Assembly: GCF_000714815.1 (NCBI RefSeq)
Contig: NZ_JMIH01000014.1
Coordinates: 310,001-374,000, forward strand
Reading direction: 5' to 3'
From: Anditalea andensis
Lineage (GTDB): Bacteria > Bacteroidota > Bacteroidia > Cytophagales > Cyclobacteriaceae
DNA length: 64,000 nucleotides
In this document: piece by piece, positions 53,858-63,847 of the stretch
How the letters are laid out: every line of letters starts with the position of its first letter
Numbering within the stretch: the stretch's first letter is position 1
Made by a program: the position numbers and the translations under genes
The notes under the pieces: model-generated
What the model was told of the DNA's origin: nothing
What the model saw: the letters and a program-made list of their open reading frames with translations, nothing else
The model's database searches: none

Positions 53858-54784
53858 TCACAGGCCAATGATGTCTTTGATATCAAAATCCCAGATAGAA
53901 ATGGTCCGGTCATCACTCACAGCAATCACTTTGTCACTATGATCACTCCATACCAACTTATTTACTGAGGTGCCGTGACCTGCATGCCTTCCTTTATCAA
54001 TCACCTTCTGCAAACGAAAAGTCTCAGCATCCCAAAGCTTTATGGATTTATCCATGCTACAGGTGACGAAAAACTTCCCATCCTTTTTGAAGGATATATA
54101 ATTGACTGCAAATAAATGAGCCGCTATATTTTCTTTGAAGGAATATCCGTTCGTGTCCCATATTTTTAATTGGGCATCCCTCCCTCCGCTGACCAGATGA
54201 ACCCCATCTGGAGCAAAATCCAGGGCAAATACTGAATTGGTATGCCCGTTTAAATTCGCTATTGGAAGAAAATCATTAAGCGAAAAAACCTTAATCGAAT
54301 GGTCACTTAGTCCTATGGCCATTTCATCTTTAAACGGATGAAGCGCCATGACACGTACACTTTTCTCAGATAGTTTTAAATGTTTTACTATGGAGCGTTC
54401 CGCTATATCCACTACTACGACAACACCATCTCCGGTCCCGGCATATAAAAACCCGCCCCATTCTTTGATATCAAAAATGGCTTCTGAGGTAATTTTGATA
54501 TTCCAGATTTCCTTCTTAGTGGTGAGATCTATCACATGTATTCCTTCATTATTATGACCTATAAACAACCAACCTCTAGCTGAATCCACATATAAAGCGT
54601 ACACGGAATGATTAAGTCTTGCTATTAACCTACCGTCTTGGGGTTGATCTAGGTTCCATTCTACTACCATCCCATCTGCCGCTCCCGTATAAAAAAACCC
54701 TGTTCCTTTATACTCTGCTAAAGCATAGATGGCATCATTATGGCCGGTCAAGGTATGTAGTTTATTTACTTGAATATTTGGCAT
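53858..54784 (-). CDS. WD40 repeat protein
   Basis: The 308-residue protein has about seven WD40-type repeats: LTGHNDAIYALAEYKG, AGTGDGVVVVVDIA, LNGHTNSVFALDFAPDGVHLVSGGRDAQLKIWDT and TCSMDKSIKLWDAETF. SDDRTISIWDFDIKD is at the end. It should form a seven-bladed propeller used for protein contacts. No signal peptide is visible. The ATG at 54784 starts the first blade; a TTG three codons earlier is less likely. The gene is divergent from the phosphopantetheinyl transferase gene with about 45 nt between. Confidence 0.9.
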   Translation of the reverse strand: MPNIQVNKLHTLTGHNDAIYALAEYKGTGFFYTGAADGMVVEWNLDQPQDGRLIARLNHSVYALYVDSARGWLFIGHNNEGIHVIDLTTKKEIWNIKITSEAIFDIKEWGGFLYAGTGDGVVVVVDIAERSIVKHLKLSEKSVRVMALHPFKDEMAIGLSDHSIKVFSLNDFLPIANLNGHTNSVFALDFAPDGVHLVSGGRDAQLKIWDTNGYSFKENIAAHLFAVNYISFKKDGKFFVTCSMDKSIKLWDAETFRLQKVIDKGRHAGHGTSVNKLVWSDHSDKVIAVSDDRTISIWDFDIKDIIGL

Positions 54785-54828
54785 ATATTGCAATTCGATA
54801 TCATAATTATTAAACTACGTATGGGCGT

Positions 54829-55458
54829 ATGCAAACAAAAATAGAAAAAATAAGTGCTTTCTCTGCTTTGGCCATTAAGAATATTCATGGCATCGAAGAT
54901 GAGGTGCTGGATTTTTTAAGTTTTAGAGAAAAGCTTTCCTATGCCAACATCAGTCATGCTGATAAAAAACAGGAATGGAAAGGTGCCAGATTAGCTATTA
55001 AAGAAGCATTGGACTGCATTTCTTTACCTTATCCTGGATTTTTTAAAGATGAACATGGAAAATCACATTCTATGAATGATTATGGCTATGTTTCCCTAAC
55101 CCATACTTTGGGATTGGCGGCAGCTATATTTCACAGAGACATGCCGGTGGGTATAGATCTTGACTTTGTCAGGGATAAAGTCATAAGATTAGGGCCTAAA
55201 TTTTTAGATCCAGCCGAAATAGAATTTTTAAACAATGACCATTTACTTTATACCATAGCATGGTCTGTAAAGGAATCTATATTTAAATGTCAAGGTAAAA
55301 AGGGCATCAGCCTAAGGCAAAACATTTTGCTGCAGCCATTCACCAAAGATGATCATGTAGTCCATGGTAAAATATATGGATCGGAACATATAGACCACCA
55401 CTACCAGGTTCAGGTGGAAGTAGAAAATGATGTAGTATTAAGCTACACTATTTGGTAG
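54829..55458 (+). CDS. 4'-phosphopantetheinyl transferase superfamily protein
   Basis: The 209-residue enzyme has the family signatures VGIDLDFVRDKV and WSVKESIFKCQGKKGISL, with the N-terminal lead YVSLTHTLGLAAAIF. It transfers the phosphopantetheine arm of coenzyme A to carrier proteins. Its length and layout are those of the Sfp-like type, broader than the fatty-acid AcpS type. No polyketide or peptide synthase gene is in the window. It is followed after 17 nt by a secreted redoxin gene. Confidence 0.9.
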   Translation: MQTKIEKISAFSALAIKNIHGIEDEVLDFLSFREKLSYANISHADKKQEWKGARLAIKEALDCISLPYPGFFKDEHGKSHSMNDYGYVSLTHTLGLAAAIFHRDMPVGIDLDFVRDKVIRLGPKFLDPAEIEFLNNDHLLYTIAWSVKESIFKCQGKKGISLRQNILLQPFTKDDHVVHGKIYGSEHIDHHYQVQVEVENDVVLSYTIW

Positions 55459-55475
55459 CATAAAATATAGACTGT

Positions 55476-56057
55476 ATGAAAAACATTACCCTGATCATAT
55501 TCCTTTCCATTATAACGGGTTCTACGCTTCTAGCCCAGCGTATAGAAAGTTTCCAGCTGACAGATATACTCACAAACCAAGTATTCAGCTTAGACGCCCA
55601 TAGCCACAAAAAAGCAGTGGTATTAATCTTTACATCCAATAGCTGTCCTTTCTCCAAATTATACGAAGAAAGAATCAGTGCTCTTCATACAAAATTTTCA
55701 GGTGATTTTGAATTTGCATTAATCAATCCTCATATTGGATCCGAAGAAGATGAATCCGAAGAAGCCATAAGGGGACGTAACCGTGAAAAGAACATAAATC
55801 TGCCCTATCTTAAAGACCCTGATTTGAAGGTGACTAGAGCTGTCAATGCCATGAAACTTCCCGAAGTAGTCATTATAACAGGAGGCCCTACTGGATATAA
55901 TATAGTATACCAAGGGGCCATTGATAACAATCCTCAGGTGCCATCAAGCGTCAGCCAAAGATACCTTGAAAGTGCCCTAACGCAAATCCTTAAGCGGAGC
56001 AGTCCTAGCCCAGCCAGTACCAGAGCGGTAGGTTGTAATATAAGGGGAATCAACTGA
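55476..56057 (+). CDS. Exported redoxin-fold protein with C-terminal cysteine
   Basis: The 193-residue protein has a signal peptide (MKNITLIIFLSIITGSTLLAQ) and a peroxiredoxin/thioredoxin-like core (FQLTDILTNQVFSLDAH, IFTSNSCPFSKLYEERI). The active site has a single Cys in CPFS rather than CxxC. A second Cys occurs near the end in TRAVGCNIRG, a tail seen in this group. A disulfide between the two is possible. It is probably periplasmic. It overlaps the end of the SirB1-like gene by 8 nt on the opposite strand. Confidence 0.82.
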   Translation: MKNITLIIFLSIITGSTLLAQRIESFQLTDILTNQVFSLDAHSHKKAVVLIFTSNSCPFSKLYEERISALHTKFSGDFEFALINPHIGSEEDESEEAIRGRNREKNINLPYLKDPDLKVTRAVNAMKLPEVVIITGGPTGYNIVYQGAIDNNPQVPSSVSQRYLESALTQILKRSSPSPASTRAVGCNIRGIN

Positions 56058-56889
56058 TCAATGCCAAAAGCTCTTTTATTTCTTCAGCTTTTTCGACATC
56101 AGAAATCCTCTCATACGCCACCACTAGATTCCTGAGCATTCTCAGCACAATGTCATAATTGGAACAAGGTTCGAAGAACTCATTTTTGGGAGAAATCTTC
56201 AGATGCTCCAAATAATTATTAATATCAGATCTGCTGAAAATTAGACCTTTATTAAATGCATTTATATAGAAAAAATTCTCTTCAGATTTGTAAGTTAAAA
56301 CAAATAGATTAGGCAGGTTTACGCCGAATATAGGAAGTCCCAATTTTTGGGAAACCAGCAAATATATGGAACAAAGCGTAATCGGATTGCCTTTCTTGGA
56401 AGCGATAACATTGCTCAGCATGCTGTTTCCCGGAGAATGAAAATTCTTGGTATTGGCAGAAAATTTTAGCTGGTTAAAAATCACGTTATTAATGATCCTG
56501 ACCTGATCATAAGGCTGCAGGTCATTTTTATAAGCGGTCCATACATCAAAATAGATTTGATGCATGTCCCCGTTTAGTTTGTCAAATTCCAAGTCAGGAT
56601 ATTGATAGGTATTCAGGATCCAAAGTCCGGTAAGTAAGTCCCGGTCCTCACTGTTTTTCCATTGAACCAATCGATCTTTTAATAATGCAAACTGAAGTTC
56701 ATGGACCAGTTCTTCAATTTCCTTTTGTAGGGTAGGATTAAAACTGTCCTCCCATTTCTTTTCCAGAAAAGGAATTATATCATTACCAAATGATATGATC
56801 CTATCCCTCACATGCTCTTTAATTTCTTTATCCGTATCATCCAATAAAGATACCAGGGCATGCAGTTCCCTATCCGTCAGTTTATCCAT
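56050..56889 (-). CDS. SirB1-like transglutaminase-fold protein
   Basis: The 279-residue protein has a helical N-terminal part (about 1-100) and the SirB1/Transglut_core2 domain. Its signature segments are GNSMLSNVIASKKGNPITLCSIYLLVSQKLGLPIFGVNLP, followed by NLFVLTY. In many family members the motif after LP contains a His (LPGHF or LPKHF), which is missing here. The last 50 residues are TPR-like (EPCSNYDIVLRMLRNLVVAYERI). Its role in Bacteroidota is unknown. It is convergent with the redoxin gene. Confidence 0.85.
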   Translation of the reverse strand: MDKLTDRELHALVSLLDDTDKEIKEHVRDRIISFGNDIIPFLEKKWEDSFNPTLQKEIEELVHELQFALLKDRLVQWKNSEDRDLLTGLWILNTYQYPDLEFDKLNGDMHQIYFDVWTAYKNDLQPYDQVRIINNVIFNQLKFSANTKNFHSPGNSMLSNVIASKKGNPITLCSIYLLVSQKLGLPIFGVNLPNLFVLTYKSEENFFYINAFNKGLIFSRSDINNYLEHLKISPKNEFFEPCSNYDIVLRMLRNLVVAYERISDVEKAEEIKELLALIS

Positions 56890-56972
56890 TTCAGCGTTCG
56901 TTTAAAAAAAGCACTTGTTACAAATGAAAAGATCCTGTACAGCACTTAGTCTATAAACTAATTTTGATATGG

Positions 56973-58601
56973 TTAGGTTTGGATTATACCTACATTAAAT
57001 TTTTCGGTAATTGGGGCATGATTGGCTGCCTCTATCCCCATACTCACTATCTTCCTGGTTTCCAATGGATCTATGACGCCATCCACCCACATGCGGGATG
57101 CTGCGTAGTAAGGACTTAATTCTTCGTTATATTTGTCTTTAATTTCATTGAGCAATACCTCTTCGTCTTCTGCTGTGATCTCTTGGCCGTTCTTTTTCAG
57201 AGAGGCTATTTTAATCTGAAGAAGGGTCTTTGCTGCCGATGCCCCACTCATCACCGCCATCTGGGCTGATGGCCAACTAAAAATCAATCTTGGATCGTAA
57301 GCTTTTCCACACATGGCATAGTTACCTGCTCCATAGGAGTTACCGATGATAACAGTAAATTTTGGCACTACGGAGTTGGCCATAGCATTGACCATTTTGG
57401 CTCCGTCCTTAATGATGCCGCCGTGCTCAGCAGCACTTCCTACCATAAAGCCACTTACGTCATGAATGAAAAGGAGGGGGATTTTCCGTTGATTACAGTT
57501 CATGATAAATCTGGCTGCTTTATCTGCAGAATCGGAATAGATCACTCCGCCCATTTGCATTTCACCTTTTTTGTTTTTGACGATCTTACGCTGATTGGCC
57601 ACTATGCCTATAGCCCATCCATCTATCCTCGCTGTACCGCAAAGCAGCGTTTTACCATAAGATTCTTTATACTCCTCGAATTCAGAATTATCAACCAGAC
57701 GGCCAATAATATCTTTCATATCATATGGCTTTACCCTATCAGCAGGAAAAACCCCATAGATTTCTTTTTCATCCAGCTTGGGCTTGACAGGTTTTATACG
57801 ATTAAATCCGGCATGCTCGGGATCTCCTATTTTGGAAAATATTTTTTTAATAGCGTCAAGGCATTCCTGATCGTTAGGATATTTATTATCTGTAACTCCG
57901 GATATTTCGCAATGGGTGGTAGCCCCTCCCAGTGTTTCATTATCTACTGTTTCTCCGATAGCCGCTTTCACCAAGTATGACCCTGCCAAAAAAATGGACC
58001 CTGTCTTATCCACGATCATGGCTTCATCAGACATGATGGGGAGATAAGCACCGCCTGCCACACAGCTGCCCATTATGGCAGCTACCTGTACGATGCCCAT
58101 AGAGGACATTTTTGCATTATTTCTAAACTGTCTGCCAAAATGTTCTTTATCAGGAAATATTTCATTCTGCATGGGTAAAAATACGCCGGCACTATCCACT
58201 AAATAAATTATAGGAAGCCTATTTTCCATAGCGATTTCCTGGGCCCTTAGGTTTTTCTTTGCAGTCATGGGAAACCAGGCGCCGGCTTTTACGGTAGCAT
58301 CATTTGCCACGATTACACACATTCTTCCGCTGACATATCCTATCCCTGTTACCACGCCTGCAGAAGGGCATCCTCCATCTGCTTCGTACATTCCATCAGC
58401 TGCAAATGCCCCTATCTCCAGAAAATCACCCTCCTCATCCAGTAAGTATGATACCCTTTCTCTGACAGTAAGCTTTCCTTTTGCGTGTTCTTTGGCTATT
58501 CTTTTTTCCCCTCCTCCCAGCTTTACTTTAGTCAGCTTTTTTTGTAACTGATACAGGAGCTGTTTATTGAGATCGTCGTTCTTATTGAATTCTAGGTCCA
58601 T
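56973..58601 (-). CDS. Acyl-CoA carboxylase beta subunit, MCC-like
   Basis: The 542-residue carboxyltransferase subunit binds acyl-CoA and carboxybiotin. It has GKLTVRERVSYLLDE, DSAGVFLPMQNEIFPDKEHFGRQFRNNAKMSS and GSCVAGGAYLPIMSDEA. The C-terminal half has HDVSGFMVGSAAEHGGIIKDGAKMV and VPKFTVIIGNSYGAGNYAMCGKAYDPRLIFSWP. This pattern is closest to methylcrotonyl-CoA carboxylase beta; propionyl-CoA or geranyl-CoA carboxylase remain possible. The biotin-carrying alpha subunit is not in the window. It could feed the same acyl-CoA catabolism as the mutase genes. Confidence 0.9.
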   Translation of the reverse strand: MDLEFNKNDDLNKQLLYQLQKKLTKVKLGGGEKRIAKEHAKGKLTVRERVSYLLDEEGDFLEIGAFAADGMYEADGGCPSAGVVTGIGYVSGRMCVIVANDATVKAGAWFPMTAKKNLRAQEIAMENRLPIIYLVDSAGVFLPMQNEIFPDKEHFGRQFRNNAKMSSMGIVQVAAIMGSCVAGGAYLPIMSDEAMIVDKTGSIFLAGSYLVKAAIGETVDNETLGGATTHCEISGVTDNKYPNDQECLDAIKKIFSKIGDPEHAGFNRIKPVKPKLDEKEIYGVFPADRVKPYDMKDIIGRLVDNSEFEEYKESYGKTLLCGTARIDGWAIGIVANQRKIVKNKKGEMQMGGVIYSDSADKAARFIMNCNQRKIPLLFIHDVSGFMVGSAAEHGGIIKDGAKMVNAMANSVVPKFTVIIGNSYGAGNYAMCGKAYDPRLIFSWPSAQMAVMSGASAAKTLLQIKIASLKKNGQEITAEDEEVLLNEIKDKYNEELSPYYAASRMWVDGVIDPLETRKIVSMGIEAANHAPITEKFNVGIIQT

Positions 58602-58773
58602 TGACTATATTTGGGTTTATTGTTCATATGCTAAAATATACCCATTTAGGCATATTTCAAAAACATAAAAAATTAACAGGCACACATTTAGTGAAAAACC
58701 AAAAAAAAGGAATACTAAATATCAAAGCACCTGTTTACATGTCAAAAACCTATATGCTTAACTTTATAGATGT

Positions 58774-59589
58774 TTACATAGACTCTATTTCTTCTTTATA
58801 AGCTTTGATAGATCTATAAATAGCGGAAGCTAGATAGGTCTGACCATTTTTACTGTTGAGATACTGTTCTTCAGTACTATTAGAAAGGAAACCGGTCTCT
58901 ATCAAAACGCTGGGCATGCTGGTAGTCCATAGTACATAAAACGGAGCCTGTTTCACCCCTCTACTTTTCCTGTTTACCCTGGTAGTAAAATCATCTTCGA
59001 TCTTCTGAGCCAAAGATAGGCTATTGGAAAAATAAGCTTTCTGCATCAGGTTAAACATCATATAGGATTCTGGAGATTTGGGATCAAAACCTTCATAATT
59101 TTCCTCAAAATCATCTTCCAATAAAATAACAGAATTTTCCCTTTTTACAATATCAAAATTACTTTCAAAATTCTTGTTCCCCATCACAAATGTCTCCGTT
59201 CCTGAAACTCCTTTATTTCCAGTGGCATTGCAGTGGATGGAGATAAAAAGATCAGCTTTGTTACGGTTGGCAATGTTTGCTCTTTCTTTCAGTTCTATGA
59301 ATACATCTGTCTTACGGGTATAGATGACTTCCACACCTTTTAGGTTTTCCTCTATATATCTACCTACTTGTAAGGCTATTTTGAGAGCTATGTCTTTTTC
59401 CCTAGACACCGCTCCTATAGTTCCGGGATCCTTTCCACCATGTCCTGCGTCTATGATGATGCGTTTGAGCCGAAATTCTGGCGCCCTCTCCCCGGTAGAA
59501 GAAAATCCGGTAAAAAGAAAAGCCAAAGTAAGAATAGAAATTATTAGAATATTTTTAAGCAGTGATCGTTCCATGTAGGGTAATAACAT
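58774..59589 (-). CDS. N-acetylmuramoyl-L-alanine amidase
   Basis: The 271-residue amidase_3 enzyme has a membrane or signal segment (ILIISILTLAFLFTGF), then the catalytic zinc motifs: IIIDAGHGGKDPGTIG (His and Glu region) and DLFISIHCNATGNKGVSGTETFV. The end has VLIETGFLSNSTEEQYLN. It cuts the bond between muramic acid and L-alanine during cell separation or recycling. An ATG at 59574 is also possible. The gene is divergent from lptD, with about 47 nt between starts that contain -7-like A/T-rich boxes for both. Confidence 0.92.
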   Translation of the reverse strand: MLLPYMERSLLKNILIISILTLAFLFTGFSSTGERAPEFRLKRIIIDAGHGGKDPGTIGAVSREKDIALKIALQVGRYIEENLKGVEVIYTRKTDVFIELKERANIANRNKADLFISIHCNATGNKGVSGTETFVMGNKNFESNFDIVKRENSVILLEDDFEENYEGFDPKSPESYMMFNLMQKAYFSNSLSLAQKIEDDFTTRVNRKSRGVKQAPFYVLWTTSMPSVLIETGFLSNSTEEQYLNSKNGQTYLASAIYRSIKAYKEEIESM

Positions 59590-59636
59590 TAACTTTACGC
59601 AAAAATTATAAATTTTTGATTAAATAGAAATAGTCG

Positions 59637-62408
59637 GTGCAAATTATTAGGCTCGTTTTTCTTTCCTTGACGCTATTCTTTCTGCTTGACACTGATACGT
59701 TTGGCCAGCGAAGAGGGCAAAGACCCCCTGAACAACGTGTCACGGCACCGGATACTGTCATCAACCCGAATTTACTTAGGCAGCCAGCATGGCCTGACAG
59801 TATACCCATACCAGCACCAGACACTATCCCCCCGACTGCTGACACCTCAAACGTTGTGCCTAAAGGGGATATTCAGACGACTATCAATTATTTTGCAGAA
59901 GACAGCATCGTTTCTGATTTCACCCAAAACAAAGTTTTCTTGTATAACGATGCTTGGTTTGAGTACGGAAATATACGCTTGGATGCTGATTACATTGTTA
60001 TCGATTGGGAAAAAAGTGAGTTGTTTGCCTCCGGTATAGTGGATTCTCTCGGTGCCATACAGGGAAATCCCATCTTTAAAGAAGGACCGAGCACCTATGA
60101 GATCCGTAAGGAAATGCGCTATAACTTCAGAACCCAGAAGGCTATCATTACCGATGTAGTCACAGAACAGGATGAAGGTTTTTTGCGCGGACAGACGGTA
60201 AAGAAGGATGATGACGGCAGTGTATATCTCGCCAATGGATTTTACACCACATGTGATCTGGCTGAACCCCATTGGCATATATCTGCCGGAAAGATTAAAT
60301 CAGTGAGGGGCAAACATGTCATTACAGGACCCTTCAATCTTTATTTTAATAATATACCCACACCTTTGGGGCTTCCATTTGGATTTTTACCGGATAAGCA
60401 AGAAAAAGCTTCTGGTATATTATTCCCTTCTTATGGAGAAGAACAGATCAGGGGTTTTTTCCTACGAGATTTTGGTTATTACTTTGCTTTTAACGATTAC
60501 ATACATACCAGAGTGACCGGTGAGGTTTTTTCCAAGGGAGGATATGGTACCAAAATAGGAACACTTTATAGAAAAAGATACCGGTACAGTGGAGGATTTA
60601 ATCTAGATTATCAGCGGTTTCAAAGTCCGGAAACAGAACAGACACAAGTGGATTACAATGAATTCTGGGTCAGGTGGCAGCATACCCCTGAATCAAGAGG
60701 AACATCCAGATTTTCAGCCTCTGTGAACGCTGGTACTACTACTTATAACAATGCGGTGGTCAACCCCGTAAACTTTGCCCGAAATATCAATGCAGAATTC
60801 ACATCCAATGTTTCTTACAGTAAAACATTTCAGGGGACTCCTTTCAGCATGTCTGCCAACCTGAGGCATTCCCAAAATATACAAACAGACCAGGTAAGGC
60901 TCGTTTTGCCGGATATAGCTGTCAACATGAACAGGCAAAACCCTTTTCGGAATGTAAATTGGGAACCACTTAAAACCCTTAACATTGCCTGGAACTTTAA
61001 TGCCCAGAATTCTATAGATAATGCTATCACTAGCCCATTGGGTGTACAAAATCAATTCCTTCAGGATGAGTTTAATCCCCAAGCGCCTAATGTACTCCCT
61101 TTTACCTTTGCCAATCTTCCACAACTCTTAAGAGAAGCAGATAATGGATTTAGGCATACCGTTCCTATCTCATCTAACTTTACGCTTTTCAGATACTTTA
61201 CCGGAACAGCTGCTTTTAACTACACAGAACTGTGGTACCTGAACAGGATAGATTACTTCTATAATGAAGAAAGAGGTCAGGTAGACCAGATCAGGTCGGA
61301 CGGCTTTAACAGAGCAGGATTTTATAACTCTTCTTTCAATCTTTCTACAAATATATACGGGTTTTATACCTTCAGAAAAGGAGGAAGAATAGAAGCTATA
61401 AGACATCACGTCCAACCTACTATAGGATTTAGCTATAGTCCGGATTTTTCTGATCCCAGGTTTGGCTTTTATCAGCAGGTTCAGTCAGATGCACGTGGCA
61501 ATCGCCAGTTTTACAGCAGATACCAAGGTTTTATCTTCGGTGGGGCTCCTCTAGGAGAATCCAGGGCTATGAACATTTCCGTAAGAAACGTAGTGGAAGC
61601 AAAAGTTAGAGGAAGGGACCGTGACGATGGTGAAACTCCTGAAACCAAAAAAATCCCGCTGTTGCAGACTTTGAACATCGCCACCAATTATAACTTTGCT
61701 GCAGATTCGTTTAATCTGGCACCTATTAATTTCAACACCAGAACATCATTTTTTGAACAAAAGCTTAGCATCTTTATTTCGACTACACTGGACCCATATG
61801 CGGAAGTCACCTATACCAATACACAAGAGCAGGTCATGCGGAGACGGGTGAATAATTTTGCCTGGAATAACGGACAGGGTATAGGTACGATCAGAAATGC
61901 CACATTGAACATTAATGGAAGCATAAATCCAAGTAGGACCGAAAGGAGCCCAGGAGAAGTTAGAGACGATCTTACCAATGATTTTATGGCTCAGGGGGGG
62001 CAGATGAATGAATTTGTCCAGAACGAAATAGACAGGATCGTAGCCGATCCTAGTAGATATATAGACTGGGACATCCCATGGAACCTTACATTCGGCTATA
62101 ACCTGAACTACAATAAATCTCAAAATACTGGTGTTACAAATGTATCCCAGGCTATGAACGTATCCGGTGATGTAAGTTTTTCAGAAAAATGGAAGATCAA
62201 TTTTAACACAGGATATGATGTGTCTTCCGGGCAGATCACACAGTCCATGATCGGCATAGCCAGGGACCTCCACTGCTGGCAGATGAATGTAAACTGGATA
62301 CCCTTTGGCAGGTTCACCTCTTATAATATAGACATCCGAGTAAAATCTTCTATCCTGCAGGATCTTAAAGTATCAAGAAGAAGAAGCTTCTTCGATGCGT
62401 TCAGATAA
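59637..62408 (+). CDS. lptD: LptD-like LPS assembly outer membrane protein
   Basis: The 923-residue protein has a short signal (MQIIRLVFLSLTLFFLLD), a Pro-rich linker to about residue 75 and an OstA-like beta-jellyroll around 80-250. That region shows NYFAEDSIVSDFTQNKVFLYNDAWFEYGNIRLDADYI. The long outer-membrane barrel starts near GLPFGFLPDKQEKASGILFPSYGEEQIRGFF. It inserts lipopolysaccharide into the outer leaflet. The start is GTG at 59637: an in-frame stop lies two codons upstream and no ATG is available. It is convergent with arcA. Confidence 0.9.
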   Translation: MQIIRLVFLSLTLFFLLDTDTFGQRRGQRPPEQRVTAPDTVINPNLLRQPAWPDSIPIPAPDTIPPTADTSNVVPKGDIQTTINYFAEDSIVSDFTQNKVFLYNDAWFEYGNIRLDADYIVIDWEKSELFASGIVDSLGAIQGNPIFKEGPSTYEIRKEMRYNFRTQKAIITDVVTEQDEGFLRGQTVKKDDDGSVYLANGFYTTCDLAEPHWHISAGKIKSVRGKHVITGPFNLYFNNIPTPLGLPFGFLPDKQEKASGILFPSYGEEQIRGFFLRDFGYYFAFNDYIHTRVTGEVFSKGGYGTKIGTLYRKRYRYSGGFNLDYQRFQSPETEQTQVDYNEFWVRWQHTPESRGTSRFSASVNAGTTTYNNAVVNPVNFARNINAEFTSNVSYSKTFQGTPFSMSANLRHSQNIQTDQVRLVLPDIAVNMNRQNPFRNVNWEPLKTLNIAWNFNAQNSIDNAITSPLGVQNQFLQDEFNPQAPNVLPFTFANLPQLLREADNGFRHTVPISSNFTLFRYFTGTAAFNYTELWYLNRIDYFYNEERGQVDQIRSDGFNRAGFYNSSFNLSTNIYGFYTFRKGGRIEAIRHHVQPTIGFSYSPDFSDPRFGFYQQVQSDARGNRQFYSRYQGFIFGGAPLGESRAMNISVRNVVEAKVRGRDRDDGETPETKKIPLLQTLNIATNYNFAADSFNLAPINFNTRTSFFEQKLSIFISTTLDPYAEVTYTNTQEQVMRRRVNNFAWNNGQGIGTIRNATLNINGSINPSRTERSPGEVRDDLTNDFMAQGGQMNEFVQNEIDRIVADPSRYIDWDIPWNLTFGYNLNYNKSQNTGVTNVSQAMNVSGDVSFSEKWKINFNTGYDVSSGQITQSMIGIARDLHCWQMNVNWIPFGRFTSYNIDIRVKSSILQDLKVSRRRSFFDAFR

Positions 62409-62443
62409 TCGATTACAATTAGTTAAAACAAATTCATAAATAA

Positions 62444-63658
62444 CTAAATTTTTGCCCGGCTAAGCGGCATGGTCATGCACCTGGGGCCTCCCAGTCCACG
62501 GGAGAGTTCTGAAGAGGGTATCTCAAGTACTTCTACACCCAAGTTCCTTAATGCGGTATTTGTATGCTTGTTTCTGTTATAGGATACTACTCTCCTGGGG
62601 CCGATGGCAAAGACATTGGCCCCATCAAACCACTGTTCACGCATGGCATAATCAGGATTGCCATCTGCAGTGTGCAAAATATCCAGGTAGGGAATTTCTT
62701 TTTGCAGTACAGTCAATAAAGACTCTTTTAATACCTGCCTCTGGATATGTACTTTATCCCCGTTTTTTTCCTTAAGGGTATATAGAGAGGTCTGAAGCAC
62801 AGCATTCATAGCATCAGGATAGGTCAATACCAGGTTTTCGTCTAAAACGGTAAACACCGTATCCAAATGCATAAACTGTCTCTTTTCCGGTAAATGAACT
62901 TCATATACCCGCTCCACGGACCCCTCCGCCAAGAGTGCCTTTGCCACATGATAGATCGCCTTTTCATCAGTGCGTTCAGAATTGCCTATAGCCACCGCTT
63001 TTTTTGAAAGTACGATAACATCTCCTCCTTCTATACTTGGGGGATTATCATGGCCCAATACAGGATAAAGCTGATTTACCTGCTCTTTAAAGTCGGGATG
63101 GTTTTCAAAAATCATCCTCACCAGATCAGCTTCCCGCTGCCTCCCCTCCATCCTCATACTGGAAAACACTACCCCTCCAGGAGTGAGCGCCATGGGATCT
63201 CTCTGAAAATAAAGATTTGGGCATGGAGGAATGATAAATGCATAATCCAAGAGTTCTTTGGATGGTAAATTTGGAAATTTCCGTCTAAGCTCATGGACTT
63301 TAACTCCTGCTGTAAGAGCAGTGGCACATTCCGCTGTAGACAACCTGCCCAGTATGTGCTCAGTTAGATGGGAAAAACCAGACCTTGACAATGCTGCATT
63401 CATTAACTTTATGAGTACGTCAGTATTGGATAGTGTCTGAATAAGCAACTCCCTTAAATAAAAAACTTGGGCACCTGTACTTTCTTTTATAACAGAAGCG
63501 AACACATCATGCTCTTTTTGCATAGCTTCTAAATATGGCACATCTTCAAACAATAAAAAATCCTTGTTATATGGCGTTAACCGGTCTATTTCTTTTCCGG
63601 GACGGTGCATCAAAACCGCCTTTAAAGAACCATATTCAGAGTTAATTCTTAAATTCAT
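62444..63658 (-). CDS. arcA: Arginine deiminase
   Basis: The 404-residue enzyme turns arginine into citrulline and ammonia. Catalytic and binding motifs are in place: FQRDPMALT (Asp), NPPSIEGGDVI (Glu), FMHLDTVFT (His-Asp), and the nucleophile Cys 394 in GGPRCMTMPLSR, with NRNKHTNTALRNLGVEVLEI before it. Length is normal. No arcB, arcC or arcD is adjacent, so it is not a standard ATP-yielding operon here. The gene is followed by a convergent lptD. Confidence 0.95.
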   Translation of the reverse strand: MNLRINSEYGSLKAVLMHRPGKEIDRLTPYNKDFLLFEDVPYLEAMQKEHDVFASVIKESTGAQVFYLRELLIQTLSNTDVLIKLMNAALSRSGFSHLTEHILGRLSTAECATALTAGVKVHELRRKFPNLPSKELLDYAFIIPPCPNLYFQRDPMALTPGGVVFSSMRMEGRQREADLVRMIFENHPDFKEQVNQLYPVLGHDNPPSIEGGDVIVLSKKAVAIGNSERTDEKAIYHVAKALLAEGSVERVYEVHLPEKRQFMHLDTVFTVLDENLVLTYPDAMNAVLQTSLYTLKEKNGDKVHIQRQVLKESLLTVLQKEIPYLDILHTADGNPDYAMREQWFDGANVFAIGPRRVVSYNRNKHTNTALRNLGVEVLEIPSSELSRGLGGPRCMTMPLSRAKI

Positions 63659-63803
63659 ATCGATAAAAATAGCTGCTTAATGTTAAACATATCGCAACAA
63701 TTTAATCAAATATTTAATTATTTTTCAAAAATCATCTATTTTTCTTCAGCCTTATACAAAGACGGGAATAGATCAATGTATTAAGTTCGAGAAATAAACA
63801 TAA

Positions 63804-63827
63804 AAGGAGAGCTAATGCGCTCTCCTT
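63804..63827 (-). terminator. Intrinsic terminator of the M13 peptidase gene
   Basis: AAGGAGAGC (63804-63812) and GCTCTCCTT (63819-63827) form a perfect 9-bp stem with a 6-nt loop. On the minus strand it is followed by TTTTA, so it should end the upstream peptidase transcript before arcA. Confidence 0.7.
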
Positions 63828-63847
63828 ATTTCTAATTAACTTTATAT

